Below, piece after piece: positions 1 through 8,988 of a stretch of 64,000 nt of DNA. Positions within the stretch are counted from its first letter, which is position 1, and each line of letters begins with the position of its first letter. The notes under the pieces are model-generated. The model was not told the origin of the DNA. It worked only from the letters and a program-made list of their open reading frames with translations, and did not search any database. The stretch is from Gammaproteobacteria bacterium (GTDB lineage Bacteria; Pseudomonadota; Gammaproteobacteria; HyVt-429). A program made the position numbers and the translations under genes. The stretch covers positions 47,101 through 111,100 of the forward strand of contig JAADGI010000009.1 in the NCBI GenBank assembly GCA_013152415.1, in the 5' to 3' direction.

Positions 1-831
1 ACCCAGGAAACCTGGTTAACCGACAGTTACTATGTGCGTTTTTCCTATAACCTGGGATATGAATTTGGTCTGCGCTTCCCCTATTCGCTTAAGGTAAAGG
101 CAGACCCCTTGCAAGTACGCGGCTCCGGGAACTCTGCCACCCGAAACCGTCGGGTCAGCGTCACCGTCGCCCCTGTCAATGCCGACAGGCAGGGACGGCC
201 TGTTTATCAAGCGGTCGGGTTGGACCAGAACTTCTACCGGAAAGGGAGGGAGTTTACATTCTCTTTTGGCGCGGGTTGTAGCTTCAAGGCATCTATCCCT
301 GGCCCCAACGTAAATCTCTCATGCCCGAGCATCAACTTTGACACCGGCAAAGATTTTACCCCGTCACTGGGTTCCACCCGCCGCAATATTGGTAATCTCT
401 GGGTCCTGGGCAGGGACTTACAACCCCAAAAATTGGGTATCCACGGCTGGGTCGGCGGTGCCTATCTCGACCTCGGGGTGGCGGCGGACATGACCAATGG
501 ACGCATCGGCTATCGCATCACACCGGATGCCAATTCCCAGCTGTCGCAATTACAAAATCGCTATGTATGGGCAGATTCTGAAAGGCCCCGGCGCTTCACC
601 CTTTCACCACGGAATATCAACCTGAGCCTGGGTTTCAAGGTGGACCAACCGAAATATAAATTCCGGATTGAGCTCATCCCCCAGGCACGTATCAACTTAA
701 ACCTGGACCTGGGTGTGTATGAATTGAATCGCAATGTGGGACCCATCCGCTTTGACAGTCTTTCTATCGGTAGTCAGTTCGAGGTCGACCGCCATCCCGG
801 CACCACATCCTATTACAATTATAAGCTGTAA
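1..831 (+). CDS. C-terminal part of an unrecognised, probably exported protein
   Basis: The frame is open from the first base of the window, so the gene starts upstream; a GTG at 34 is unlikely to be the real start. The visible 276 residues are rich in alternating polar and aromatic residues (stretches such as YYVRFSYNLGYEFGLRF, and INLSLGFKV near the end), which suggests beta structure in a secreted or outer-membrane protein. Two cysteines near residue 100 could form a disulfide. I do not recognise a family. It ends with TAA at 829-831 and converges with the minus-strand DksA-like gene 4 bases away. Confidence 0.7.
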   Translation, partial: TQETWLTDSYYVRFSYNLGYEFGLRFPYSLKVKADPLQVRGSGNSATRNRRVSVTVAPVNADRQGRPVYQAVGLDQNFYRKGREFTFSFGAGCSFKASIPGPNVNLSCPSINFDTGKDFTPSLGSTRRNIGNLWVLGRDLQPQKLGIHGWVGGAYLDLGVAADMTNGRIGYRITPDANSQLSQLQNRYVWADSERPRRFTLSPRNINLSLGFKVDQPKYKFRIELIPQARINLNLDLGVYELNRNVGPIRFDSLSIGSQFEVDRHPGTTSYYNYKL

Positions 832-835
832 CAAA

Positions 836-1195
836 TTATGGATTTTCTGCCGCACTGGCACAGGTGATACAAAGAGGTACGGCTGGATTGTACTCCAGGC
901 GTTCGTAGCGAATGGCCTCACCACATTCCAGACAGCACCCAAAATCACCCTGGTCCATGCGTTGCAATGCAGCGGCAATATATCGCAACTCCAGCTCCCG
1001 GCGTCGCTGTGACTCCAGGGCCATGGCCTGACCCTGCAGGGCATCCATGCGTGATACCCGACCCACACAGGTTTGATCCAGCTCCACTGTCTTTGACTCT
1101 TTATTACCAATGGATTCCAGGGCAAGGAGTTCTTTTTGTTTTCCTAAAAGAAGCTGTTTAAGTGCAGCCAAACTTGATCGGTCAATGGCACTCAA
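836..1195 (-). CDS. DksA/TraR-family C4 zinc-finger protein
   Basis: This 119-residue protein has a charged helical N-terminal half and a C-terminal C4 zinc finger (C88-x2-C91 ... C109-x2-C112) typical of the DksA/TraR family, whose members bind in the RNA polymerase secondary channel and modulate initiation, often with ppGpp. The helical hairpin is shorter than in canonical DksA (about 150 residues), and the tip lacks an obvious DxxDxA motif, so it is more like the short TraR/YbiI/DksA2 relatives. It follows the prenyltransferase gene by 4 bases on the same strand, suggesting co-transcription. The precise regulatory role is inferred only. Confidence 0.85.
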   Translation of the reverse strand: MSAIDRSSLAALKQLLLGKQKELLALESIGNKESKTVELDQTCVGRVSRMDALQGQAMALESQRRRELELRYIAAALQRMDQGDFGCCLECGEAIRYERLEYNPAVPLCITCASAAENP

Positions 1196-1199
1196 CCCA

Positions 1200-2132
1200 C
1201 TAGACCGTCAACGACAATATGAGCGCAACACCATGGCCCAAGGCCGCCAGGATGGTGAGGACGATAGCGGGGGCAAGCCGTTGGGGAGACTCGGCATGAC
1301 GCACCAATATACTCGCCGCAGCGAAACTAAACACCCCCGGAAGCAATGACCACGAGGCTGCAAAGGGTAATCGTGATGTCAACAACATGGCCATCACCCC
1401 CTCATAGGCAGCGAGTGCCAGGACGACATAGACCCAACGTGCCGCCCTGGGTCCAAGGCGCACCACCCAATGATTTTTGCCAGCCCCGGCGTCGGCTTCG
1501 CGGTCTGGAAACTGGGCAATGAAAAGAATATTAGTAACAAGCAGGGCATAAGGCACGCCCAGCATCAACGTCTGCCAATCAAATACCCCACGCTGCACGT
1601 AGTCTGCACCCACGGGGATGAGTGCACCGAAACCCAAAGCCACACTGATCTCACCCAAACCCCGGCTGTTCAGACTCAGGGGCGGTGCACTGTAGGCCCA
1701 ACCCAACAACAGACCCACGGCTCCTATCAGCCATAGACCCGGTCGGCCTTGAACGGCCAAACCCATACCGATCAGCACCGCCACGGCGATCAAGGCCAAG
1801 CCAAATTTCAAACAATGCTGTGGACTAAAAATGCCATTTTGAATAAAGCGGCTGCCCCCGGTAAAGGGATAGATGCGCTGAGTGTTGTTCTCATCCGTGC
1901 CATTGACCGCGTCATAGTAATCATTGAGCACATTGACCCCGGCATGGACCAGCACCGCCGCGATCAAAGTCAGTAAGGCCAACACCATATCGACGCTATT
2001 GCCACTCACATGGGTACCCGACCAACCAATACCGCAGGCCACAACACTGACCAGCAAAAAGGGTGGGCGTGTCGCCAACAGGTGACGCAAGACAGGATTA
2101 CCAAGGTTTTGTGGGGTGGGTTCCGTTGCCAT
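1200..2132 (-). CDS. UbiA-family prenyltransferase (MenA-like)
   Basis: A 310-residue integral membrane protein with about eight hydrophobic segments. It carries the two aspartate motifs of UbiA-superfamily prenyltransferases: NDYYDxxxGTD at residues 70-80 and PDREADAGAGK in the second half, which bind the Mg-diphosphate of the prenyl donor. The first motif resembles MenA/1,4-dihydroxy-2-naphthoate prenyltransferases, but no other menaquinone gene is visible, so the acceptor is uncertain. The ORF extends upstream to 2246, but that extension overlaps sprT and is made of repeat-derived sequence (2182-2205), so I chose the ATG at 2132-2130. Confidence 0.8.
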   Translation of the reverse strand: MATEPTPQNLGNPVLRHLLATRPPFLLVSVVACGIGWSGTHVSGNSVDMVLALLTLIAAVLVHAGVNVLNDYYDAVNGTDENNTQRIYPFTGGSRFIQNGIFSPQHCLKFGLALIAVAVLIGMGLAVQGRPGLWLIGAVGLLLGWAYSAPPLSLNSRGLGEISVALGFGALIPVGADYVQRGVFDWQTLMLGVPYALLVTNILFIAQFPDREADAGAGKNHWVVRLGPRAARWVYVVLALAAYEGVMAMLLTSRLPFAASWSLLPGVFSFAAASILVRHAESPQRLAPAIVLTILAALGHGVALILSLTV

Positions 2133-2175
2133 GGGGGCATACTCGCAAGTGACACCACCCCATGGCAAGGGATAT

Positions 2176-2715
2176 TTACGACCCTCCAGCGGGTGAGGGT
2201 GACGGCTTAAGGGTCTGGCCACAGTAGCGACAATGATACGAGACACGCTTGGCCACGATTTTATTGTGCCGTCGGCTACTCAATGGGTGGGTTCGGCAAG
2301 CACAACGGTAGTTGTGACGCCGTTGTGTGCGCAGGGGGATACCGGCCAGGTCAAATGAACAGGTCACCCGGGCATCGGCACCAAAATCTGCCATCACGGC
2401 CTTCCACTCCGGACCGTGGGGCCGTACCCGGCCCAGTCCGTAGACCTGGTGAACAATATAGTGTGCCACCTCGTGGGGCACCGTAGTCGCTAAATTCTCA
2501 GAGAAATATTTAGCGAACAGGTAAGGGTTATAACGAATACACCGTTGCCGCCCCACGACCCGGTACATACCGGCGGTACGGCCACGAAGATCAAATAGAA
2601 TCGGGACGGACTTAAACTGACGCTGAAGAAGTTCGCTGGCGTGATGAATATACTGAACGGAGGTGTCGACGACCTGCTGCTGTTGATCCTCATTGATGGG
2701 CGTGATTACACTCAT
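2176..2715 (-). CDS. sprT: SprT-like zinc metalloprotease
   Basis: A 179-residue SprT-family protein. The zincin motif HEVAH lies at residues 81-85 after a region typical of SprT (LRGRTAGMYR, IRYNPYLFA), and the C-terminal part carries a zinc-ribbon pattern (CxC ... CxxC in YRCACRTH and HCRYCG). The family is related to eukaryotic Spartan, which degrades DNA-protein crosslinks; the bacterial role is less clear. The last residues (PSPSPAGGS) are encoded by a palindromic-repeat remnant, so the natural C-terminus has probably been replaced or extended by the repeat. It lies 17 bases downstream of typA. Confidence 0.9.
   Translation of the reverse strand: MSVITPINEDQQQQVVDTSVQYIHHASELLQRQFKSVPILFDLRGRTAGMYRVVGRQRCIRYNPYLFAKYFSENLATTVPHEVAHYIVHQVYGLGRVRPHGPEWKAVMADFGADARVTCSFDLAGIPLRTQRRHNYRCACRTHPLSSRRHNKIVAKRVSYHCRYCGQTLKPSPSPAGGS
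2182..2205. repeat. Remnant of a GGGTGAGGG-tailed palindromic repeat at the sprT 3' end
   Basis: The sequence CCCTCCAGCGGGTGAGGGTG resembles the right half of the repeats found in hsdM (10303-10386) and upstream of thyA. It encodes the PSPSPAG tail of SprT and would encode the HPHPLEGRK stretch if the prenyltransferase were started upstream. The left palindrome arm is degraded. Confidence 0.5.
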
Positions 2716-2732
2716 CGTTACGGTGTGCCCTC

Positions 2733-4559
2733 TTATACCATCTCGGCACGCACCGCCCGTTTACGTTCGTGCGCCTTTAAAAACTTCTTACGCAGGCGAA
2801 TGTGGTTGGGAGACACCTCCACCAATTCATCATCGTCGATAAACTCCAGGGCCTGCTCCAGGGTCATACGGATGGGCGGGGTCAGGACAATATTTTCATC
2901 AGTCCCGGAGGCGCGTACATTAGTCAGTTGCTTGCCTTTCAAGGGGTTCACCACCAAATCATTGTCACGGGAGTGAATGCCGATCACCATGCCTTCATAG
3001 ACCTCCGCCCCAGGGCTAATAAATAATTTTCCGCGCTCTTGCAAATTGAACAGGGAGAATCCCAGGGCCTTGCCCATACCGTTGGCAATCAATACCCCGT
3101 TCATGCGCTGGCCAAAGTTACCTTTTTTAATGGGTGCGTATTCATCAAACACGCTGTATAACAAACCCGTACCCTGGGTGGCGGTCAAAAACTCGGTTCT
3201 AAAACCGATCAGGCCCCGGGCTGGTAATCTATATTCGAGTCGCACCCGGCCCTTACCATCGGGCATAATATTTTTCAGGTCACCACCGCGCTCACCGAGG
3301 CGTTCAATCACCGCACCCTGGTGTTTATCTTCAATGTCGATGGTGACCTGCTCAAAGGGCTCCATCATCACACCGTCGACTTCCTTGACGATGACCTCGG
3401 GACGGGACACCCCCAGCTCATAACCTTCACGACGCATATTTTCGATCAGAATAGAAAGGTGCAACTCACCGCGACCGGACACTTTGAGCTTGTCCGGGTC
3501 TTCGGTGTCTTCCACCCGCAATGCCACATTATGTATCAATTCACGCATCAAGCGATCACGGATCTGCCTCGAAGTCACGTACTTGCCATCCTTTCCGGCA
3601 AAGGGGGAGGTGTTGACCTGAAAGGTCATGGACACCGTGGGCTCATCTACCGACAACGGTGGCAAAGCCTCAACATGATCCGGGTGACACAGGGTGTCTG
3701 AAATATTGAGTTTATCGACACCGGTAAAGGCAATGATGTCACCGGCCTGAGCAACTTCAACATCAACCCGCTCCAGACCGAGAAAACCCAGCACTTGTAG
3801 CACGCGGCCATTGCGGGTGCTGCCTTCACTGTCAACAATAGTCACCGCAGTATTGGGTTTAATCTGGCCCCGTTGAATTCGGCCAACGCCAATCACCCCC
3901 ACATAGCTATTGTAATCCAGGGCGCTCACCTGTAACTGCAGGGGGCCTTCCACATCCACATCCGGTGGGCTCACTTGTTTGATGATGGTCTCAAATAAGG
4001 GGGTCATATCGCCGTCGCGGTCTTCCGCATCCAAACTGGCATAACCATTCAAGGCCGAAGCATAGACCACTGGAAAATCCAGTTGTTCATCCGTGGCCCC
4101 GAGTCGATCAAACAAATCAAACGTCTGGTCCAGCACCCAATGCGCTCTGGCACTGGGTCGATCAATTTTGTTAATCACCACAATGGGTTTTAGACCCAGG
4201 GCAAAGGCCTTCTGGGTCACAAAACGGGTCTGGGGCATGGGGCCATCTACCGCATCCACCAATAACAATACCGAATCCACCATGGACAACACCCGTTCCA
4301 CTTCGCCACCAAAATCGGCGTGCCCCGGTGTGTCAACAATATTGATGTGGTGTCCCTTCCAGTTTAAGGCCGTATTCTTGGCCAGGATGGTAATACCGCG
4401 CTCACGTTCCAGATCATTGGAATCCATTACCCGTTCCGGTGCCGCGGCCCGATCACCCAAGGTGCCGGATTGCTGCAACAGCTGATCCACCAAGGTGGTC
4501 TTGCCATGATCCACATGGGCGATGATGGCGATGTTGCGAACTTTGTCGATGCTGTACAT
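2733..4559 (-). CDS. typA: Translational GTPase TypA/BipA
   Basis: A 608-residue TypA/BipA protein, a ribosome-binding GTPase of the EF-G/LepA class involved in 50S assembly and in stress and low-temperature growth. The N-terminus shows G1 (AHVDHGKTT, about residues 14-22), the RGITI switch I element, G3 [10 protein letters not shown] and G4 NKID. Domain II and the C-terminal EF-G-like domains follow ([20 protein letters not shown]), ending with a basic tail. The ATG at 4559-4557 ([19 protein letters not shown]) gives the usual family length; the longer upstream reading has an unrelated N-terminus. sprT follows directly. Confidence 0.96.
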   Translation of the reverse strand: MYSIDKVRNIAIIAHVDHGKTTLVDQLLQQSGTLGDRAAAPERVMDSNDLERERGITILAKNTALNWKGHHINIVDTPGHADFGGEVERVLSMVDSVLLLVDAVDGPMPQTRFVTQKAFALGLKPIVVINKIDRPSARAHWVLDQTFDLFDRLGATDEQLDFPVVYASALNGYASLDAEDRDGDMTPLFETIIKQVSPPDVDVEGPLQLQVSALDYNSYVGVIGVGRIQRGQIKPNTAVTIVDSEGSTRNGRVLQVLGFLGLERVDVEVAQAGDIIAFTGVDKLNISDTLCHPDHVEALPPLSVDEPTVSMTFQVNTSPFAGKDGKYVTSRQIRDRLMRELIHNVALRVEDTEDPDKLKVSGRGELHLSILIENMRREGYELGVSRPEVIVKEVDGVMMEPFEQVTIDIEDKHQGAVIERLGERGGDLKNIMPDGKGRVRLEYRLPARGLIGFRTEFLTATQGTGLLYSVFDEYAPIKKGNFGQRMNGVLIANGMGKALGFSLFNLQERGKLFISPGAEVYEGMVIGIHSRDNDLVVNPLKGKQLTNVRASGTDENIVLTPPIRMTLEQALEFIDDDELVEVSPNHIRLRKKFLKAHERKRAVRAEMV

Positions 4560-4658
4560 CAAATCGTACCTTCTATAATAGTGGTGCGCTAAACAGGAAA
4601 TTTCGCTCAGGTTCCAACTTCGAACCCAGCGCACGATTAATCAATATCTCACCCATGC

Positions 4659-4859
4659 CTAATAGTGGGGTGGTGGCTCATCTGCTGCTGACACCATCGG
4701 CCCGTGAGCCAGTTGTCTGATCTCCTCTTTGAGGAGTTCCAGGGCCTGAACCAGCCGGTCAATCTCACCTTGTTGGCGCGTGATGATGTCGTTTAGCTCC
4801 CCGATAGTGCCGTCCTGGAATGTGATGCGGGTTTCCAGTTCTGTTAGTCGGTCATCCAT
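4659..4859 (-). CDS. slyX: SlyX-family coiled-coil protein
   Basis: A 66-residue protein that is almost entirely an amphipathic coiled coil (MDDRLTELETRITFQDGTI ... LNDIITRQQGEIDRL) and ends in PPPHY, both hallmarks of SlyX. The molecular function of SlyX is unknown; in enterobacteria it lies near slyD. Here it sits about 100 bases upstream of typA on the same strand, after a GC-rich leader of about 190 bases with strong hairpins (see 4860-5058). Confidence 0.9.
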   Translation of the reverse strand: MDDRLTELETRITFQDGTIGELNDIITRQQGEIDRLVQALELLKEEIRQLAHGPMVSAADEPPPHY

Positions 4860-5058
4860 TTCTTACCCCCAGTCAGAAGATCAGACAAGATTGCACTGCA
4901 ACAGCGGGCCACTTACAGCCCTGCTCACCCGCTGTGGTACCGCTATCGTACTGGGGAGACGGGTCGTGTGTACCCCGTGTTGGAGACGAGCCAGACAAAT
5001 GGGCATCAGGGAATGAACAGTCGGCCGAAGCACACCCTGAAAGTGGGCGGGATTATAC
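4860..5058 (-). promoter_or_regulatory. Putative promoter and structured leader of slyX-typA
   Basis: This 376-base intergenic space (4860-5235) has no gene. On the minus strand a perfect TATAAT lies at 5058-5053, preceded by TG and followed by a GC-rich CCCGCCC discriminator, as in stringently controlled promoters; the -35 is weak. The predicted leader contains ACAGCGGG (4901-4908) paired with CCCGCTGT (4928-4935), and smaller dyads upstream (CAGGG/CCCTG, ACGGG/CCCGT). The remaining part (5059-5235) should hold the rapA promoter; I see no clear consensus there. The leader could be a cis-regulatory RNA or merely a long 5' UTR. Confidence 0.4.
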
Positions 5059-5235
5059 AGAAAGTCGGGCAAAACAAAATGGCTCCAACCCTATCCAGGT
5101 GCCGTCCGCCCCCCACAGGGACAAACACCCGCACAATCAGCGCTTTTATATAGATTTGTGGGCATTTTAGGGGGAATCCACTACCATAGCGCCCCCTTTC
5201 CCGGCCAAGCTGGCCCAACCCTCTGAGCAACCCCC

Positions 5236-8211
5236 ATGCTAGACCCGACCCCCGGACAACGCTGCATCAGTGACGCCGAACCCCAGCTCGGCCTTGGCAC
5301 GGTGACCGCCTCCGACCAACGCACCGTGACAGTCCACTTTGCCTCCAGTGAGGAAACCCGCACCTACGCCAAAAGCACCGCACCGCTGACCCGGGTGATA
5401 TTCAAACCAGGAGACCCCATTCGCAGCCGCGACGGTTGGTCGCTGATCGTCACCCAGATAAAGGAACGAGATGGCCTATTGACCTATGTGGGAAACCGGG
5501 AGGATGACCACAGCCCCGCCAGCCTGGAAGAGGCCGATCTGGATCACTTTATCCAGCTCATCCGCCCCGCAGAAAGATTGTTCAGCGGCCAGGTGGATGC
5601 GAACAAGTGGTTTGAACTGCGCTACCACACCCTGCTGCAACTCCACCGGCTTGCCGGTTCCGAGCTAACAGGACTGACCGGTGGCCGCACCCGTTTTATC
5701 CCCCATCAGCTCTATATCGCCCATGAGGTCGCCAACCGGTTCGCACCCCGGGTGTTACTCGCCGATGAAGTCGGTCTGGGCAAGACCATTGAGGCCGGTC
5801 TCATCCTGCAGCAACAACTGCTGACCGAACAGGCGCGGCGCGTCCTCATTGTGGTGCCGGAATCTCTACTCCACCAATGGTTGGTCGAAATGTTACGCCG
5901 CTTTAATCTGCGCTTTAGCATCTTCGATGAAGAGCGCTGCGCCGCACTGACTGACAACCCAAATGAGACTGGCGTTCCAGACGAGTCAGGCGGTCCCTCT
6001 GAAGCCGATACCGAATTCCAGAACCCCTTTAACAGCGAACAATTGATTCTCTGTACCCTTGAATTTCTATGTCAGCATGAAAACCGTTTTCAACAGGCCC
6101 TGGCCTGTGACTGGGACTTGTTGGTTGTCGACGAGGCCCATCACCTGCAATGGACCCCCCAAACCAGCAGCCACGAATACCAATGCATCGAACAGTTGGC
6201 GGCCAGGACCCAAGGGGTCTTGCTGCTCACGGCAACACCAGAGCAATTGGGCAAGGCAGGTCACTTTGCCCGCCTGCGCCTACTCGACCCCAACCGCTTT
6301 CCCGACTTTGATGCCTTTATCAAAGAGGAAGAATCCTACGAACCGATAGCCGATGCCGTCAGCGCCCTGCTCGACAATCAAGCCCTGGAAAAAAACAAAC
6401 TGGTAGTTTTGCTAAAGAGCATTCAGGATCAAATAAGCACGGATCAGCACCAGGCTTTATTAAAGGCCTTGCAAGACCCCACGGACAGGAATACAGAACA
6501 GGCCAGACACGATCTCATCGACAAACTATTAGACCATCACGGTACCGGCCGGGTGCTGTTTCGCAACACCCGCTCGGCAATCAAGGGTTTTCCCGGTCGC
6601 ACACTCAAGGCCTATCCACTGCACTTGCCCGAAGCCTATGCCCAGGTATTGGCACAGTTGCAAGAAACCGGGGTGATCGAAACTCAACTGCTGTTGTGTC
6701 CCGAATTGTTATACCAAGCCGATGACACCCCATCCCCATCACACTGGACCGGGATCGATCCCCGTGTGTCCTGGCTTAGCGACACCCTCGATGGACTCGA
6801 ACCAGACAAGGTATTGGTCATTACCGCCAGCGCCGCCAGTGCTATGGATATTGCCGACGCACTCAAGGCCCGCACCGGACTCCACGCCGCCGTCTTCCAT
6901 GAAGGCATGTCCATCATCGAACGAGACCGGGCGGCGGCCTATTTTGCCGACCCCCTGGAAGGTCCTCGAGGTGGCGGCCAGGTATTGATCTGCTCCGAGA
7001 TCGGCAGCGAAGGGCGTAACTTTCAATTCGCCCATCACCTGGTGTTGTTCGACCTACCGCTCAATCCGGATCTGCTCGAACAACGCATCGGCCGCCTGGA
7101 CCGTATCGGCCAAACCCAGACCATTCAAATTCATGTGCCCTATCTTCTGGGCTGCGCCCAGGAGTCCATGTATCAGTGGTACCACCTGGGCCTCAACGCC
7201 TTTGAACAAACCTGCCCCACAGGCTACAGCGTCTTCACCCAGACAAAAGATCTGCTCATTACCGCGCTACACAAGCTTGACGACGACAGCGGTGATTTTG
7301 CCGCACTGATCGACAAGACCAAACAAATCAACGCCGATCTCAACGCCGCCTTACACCGTGGCCGTGATCGACTACTGGAATACAATTCCTGCCGACCCGA
7401 AATCGCCACGGCATTGGTAGAACAAGCCGAACGGGAAGACCGGGATTCAGACCTGATGGGCTATCTAGAAAAAGTCTTCAACTGCTATGGTGTCGACACT
7501 GAATACCACAGCAAGACCAGCATCGTGATCCATCCCAGCGATCACATGGTCGTACACAGCTTTCCAGGTTTAGGCCCTGAGGGCATGACCCTCACCTGTG
7601 ACCGCGATACAGCGCTGTCTAATGAGGACATGCAGTTCACCACCTGGGCCCACCCCCTGGTGACCGGGGCCATGGACATGGTGCTGGCCAGCGAACTCGG
7701 CAACACCGCACTGGTGGCGATCAAGTGTGAGGGCTTTGCCCCCGGTTCGCTTTTATTGGAGTGCATCTATCTATTGGAGACGGCCTCCACAGAGACCCTC
7801 CACACCCATCGCTATTTACCACCCACGCCCATACGGATCGTAGTCGACCAGCAGGGTGACGACCACAGTGGCGTACTGAGTCCCCAATGGATTGAAGAAA
7901 ATCACCAACGAGTGGACCGTGAAACTGCGGTCAGGATCATCCACAACACGACACCGGAGCTACGTGCCCTCGTATCTGCGGGTGAACACCTGGCGCAACA
8001 ACAAGTACCGGATATTCTTGAGGCGGCACAAAAAAGGGCCAAGCAACTCCTGGTGGGCGAGATCGAACGACTCAGCGCACTTGGCCAAGTCAACCCCAAT
8101 GTGCGCAACGAAGAGATCGATTACTTCAAGTCCCAACACGCGGCGCTCGACCAGGCCATCGGCTCAGCGCAGCTACGTCTTGAGGGACTACGGGTCATTG
8201 CCGTCACCTGA
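5236..8211 (+). CDS. rapA: RNA polymerase-associated SWI2/SNF2 ATPase RapA
   Basis: A 991-residue protein matching RapA (HepA) over its length. Two N-terminal SH3-like/Tudor subdomains (residues 1-110) precede the helicase core: Walker A DEVGLGKTIEAG at 177-188, the Walker B/DEAH box VVDEAHHL near 300, LLTATPEQLG (motif III), then the C-terminal helicase lobe with GSEGRNFQFAHHLVLFDLP and QRIGRLDRIGQ. RapA binds RNA polymerase and promotes its recycling from stalled or post-termination complexes. It lies divergent from slyX and converges with brnA. It is slightly longer than the E. coli protein (968 residues). Confidence 0.97.
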   Translation: MLDPTPGQRCISDAEPQLGLGTVTASDQRTVTVHFASSEETRTYAKSTAPLTRVIFKPGDPIRSRDGWSLIVTQIKERDGLLTYVGNREDDHSPASLEEADLDHFIQLIRPAERLFSGQVDANKWFELRYHTLLQLHRLAGSELTGLTGGRTRFIPHQLYIAHEVANRFAPRVLLADEVGLGKTIEAGLILQQQLLTEQARRVLIVVPESLLHQWLVEMLRRFNLRFSIFDEERCAALTDNPNETGVPDESGGPSEADTEFQNPFNSEQLILCTLEFLCQHENRFQQALACDWDLLVVDEAHHLQWTPQTSSHEYQCIEQLAARTQGVLLLTATPEQLGKAGHFARLRLLDPNRFPDFDAFIKEEESYEPIADAVSALLDNQALEKNKLVVLLKSIQDQISTDQHQALLKALQDPTDRNTEQARHDLIDKLLDHHGTGRVLFRNTRSAIKGFPGRTLKAYPLHLPEAYAQVLAQLQETGVIETQLLLCPELLYQADDTPSPSHWTGIDPRVSWLSDTLDGLEPDKVLVITASAASAMDIADALKARTGLHAAVFHEGMSIIERDRAAAYFADPLEGPRGGGQVLICSEIGSEGRNFQFAHHLVLFDLPLNPDLLEQRIGRLDRIGQTQTIQIHVPYLLGCAQESMYQWYHLGLNAFEQTCPTGYSVFTQTKDLLITALHKLDDDSGDFAALIDKTKQINADLNAALHRGRDRLLEYNSCRPEIATALVEQAEREDRDSDLMGYLEKVFNCYGVDTEYHSKTSIVIHPSDHMVVHSFPGLGPEGMTLTCDRDTALSNEDMQFTTWAHPLVTGAMDMVLASELGNTALVAIKCEGFAPGSLLLECIYLLETASTETLHTHRYLPPTPIRIVVDQQGDDHSGVLSPQWIEENHQRVDRETAVRIIHNTTPELRALVSAGEHLAQQQVPDILEAAQKRAKQLLVGEIERLSALGQVNPNVRNEEIDYFKSQHAALDQAIGSAQLRLEGLRVIAVT

Positions 8212-8222
8212 TAAATCTGTCT

Positions 8223-8483
8223 TTAATTTCGGTGACGTTCCATATATTCCCTGAGCGCCTTGTTCATTTTTGTTTGATAGCCTTTGCCCTTTGTTTTAAA
8301 CCAGGCGACCACATCTGCATCGATACGAATCTGTATAGGCTGTTTGATAGGCCGATAAAAGCGACCTCGTTCGGCATTGCCCCAGTCGGAGATTTCTGGA
8401 ATGTCGCTCGTGTTGATGGCGGTGTCTGGCGTTTTTCGTAACGCCTCAATTTCGGCAGCTTGTCTAGCTTTTTGTGTCTTCAT
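8223..8483 (-). CDS. brnA: BrnA-family antitoxin
   Basis: An 86-residue basic protein with the BrnA signature: a disordered N-terminus, SDWGNAERGRFYRPIKQPI in the middle, then a C-terminal DNA-binding segment (IRIDADVVAWFKTKGKGYQTKMN) that folds as a ribbon-helix-helix-like dimer in this family. BrnA neutralises the BrnT ribonuclease and represses the operon. Its start overlaps the end of brnT by 20 bases, the usual toxin-first order of brnTA. The candidate operator is the palindrome at 8772-8785. Confidence 0.9.
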   Translation of the reverse strand: MKTQKARQAAEIEALRKTPDTAINTSDIPEISDWGNAERGRFYRPIKQPIQIRIDADVVAWFKTKGKGYQTKMNKALREYMERHRN

Positions 8484-8751
8484 AGATCGAACGCTCCAGA
8501 CGCGTTGCTTTGCGGGCTGAAATTATTCGGATGACTTCTTCAGCACCAGCTAGCTGTACAGTATGAATAACAATGATCACGACGTTACTGCGTATGGAAC
8601 CCAGGGAATGCCAGCGTTCCTCACCAGTTTCGATTCGGTCCAACTTGCTCAATATCAGGGGGTCACCAAATACCTCGCAAGCAAGCTCAAAACGGATACC
8701 GTGCTTACGCAAGTTTTCGCGATTCTTCCTTGAATCCCACTCAAATAACAT
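8464..8751 (-). CDS. brnT: BrnT-family ribonuclease toxin
   Basis: A 95-residue BrnT toxin (type II system, RelE-like fold) that cleaves RNA and halts translation. The N-terminus MLFEWDSRKNRENLRKHGI and the C-terminus EVIRIISARKATRLERSIYE match the family (WD..K...N..KHGv.F ... RiISaRkA...Er..Y). The ATG at 8751-8749 gives the normal length; an upstream in-frame ATG at 8820 would place the start inside the promoter and operator, so it was rejected. It is the first gene of the brnTA operon and sits at the left border of the defence island. Confidence 0.9.
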   Translation of the reverse strand: MLFEWDSRKNRENLRKHGIRFELACEVFGDPLILSKLDRIETGEERWHSLGSIRSNVVIIVIHTVQLAGAEEVIRIISARKATRLERSIYEDTKS

Positions 8752-8771
8752 TGTCCATTCTCTAAACGTAG

Positions 8772-8807
8772 ATACATTAATGTATATACACTTTTGCAAG
8801 CTGTCAA
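8772..8807 (-). promoter_or_regulatory. brnTA promoter with overlapping palindromic operator
   Basis: On the minus strand TTGACA (8807-8802) is followed after exactly 17 bases by TACATT (8784-8779), a good sigma70-type promoter. The perfect 14-base palindrome ATACATTAATGTAT (8772-8785) covers the -10 region and start site, where binding of BrnA would block transcription. The distance to the brnT ATG is about 20 bases. Confidence 0.65.
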
Positions 8808-8988
8808 GCAGAACATGCACCTATATTCCTAACTAATTTAGTTTGGAGCATCGGACCGGACCCGAAATCCACCAAGACCTGAATTCCTAATATCCGTGCT
8901 TTTCATCTTGGTTTTACACGTTTGGTCGGAGTAGGATGGGCAGATTAAGACTCTAGAACAACAGGTATATTAGGAATGCACCCATCAC

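Noticed and set aside
697..1125. A 142-residue minus-strand ORF over the DksA-like gene
   Set aside because: It overlaps the DksA-like gene in another frame and has a composition with many Trp and Cys and no motif; it is a shadow.
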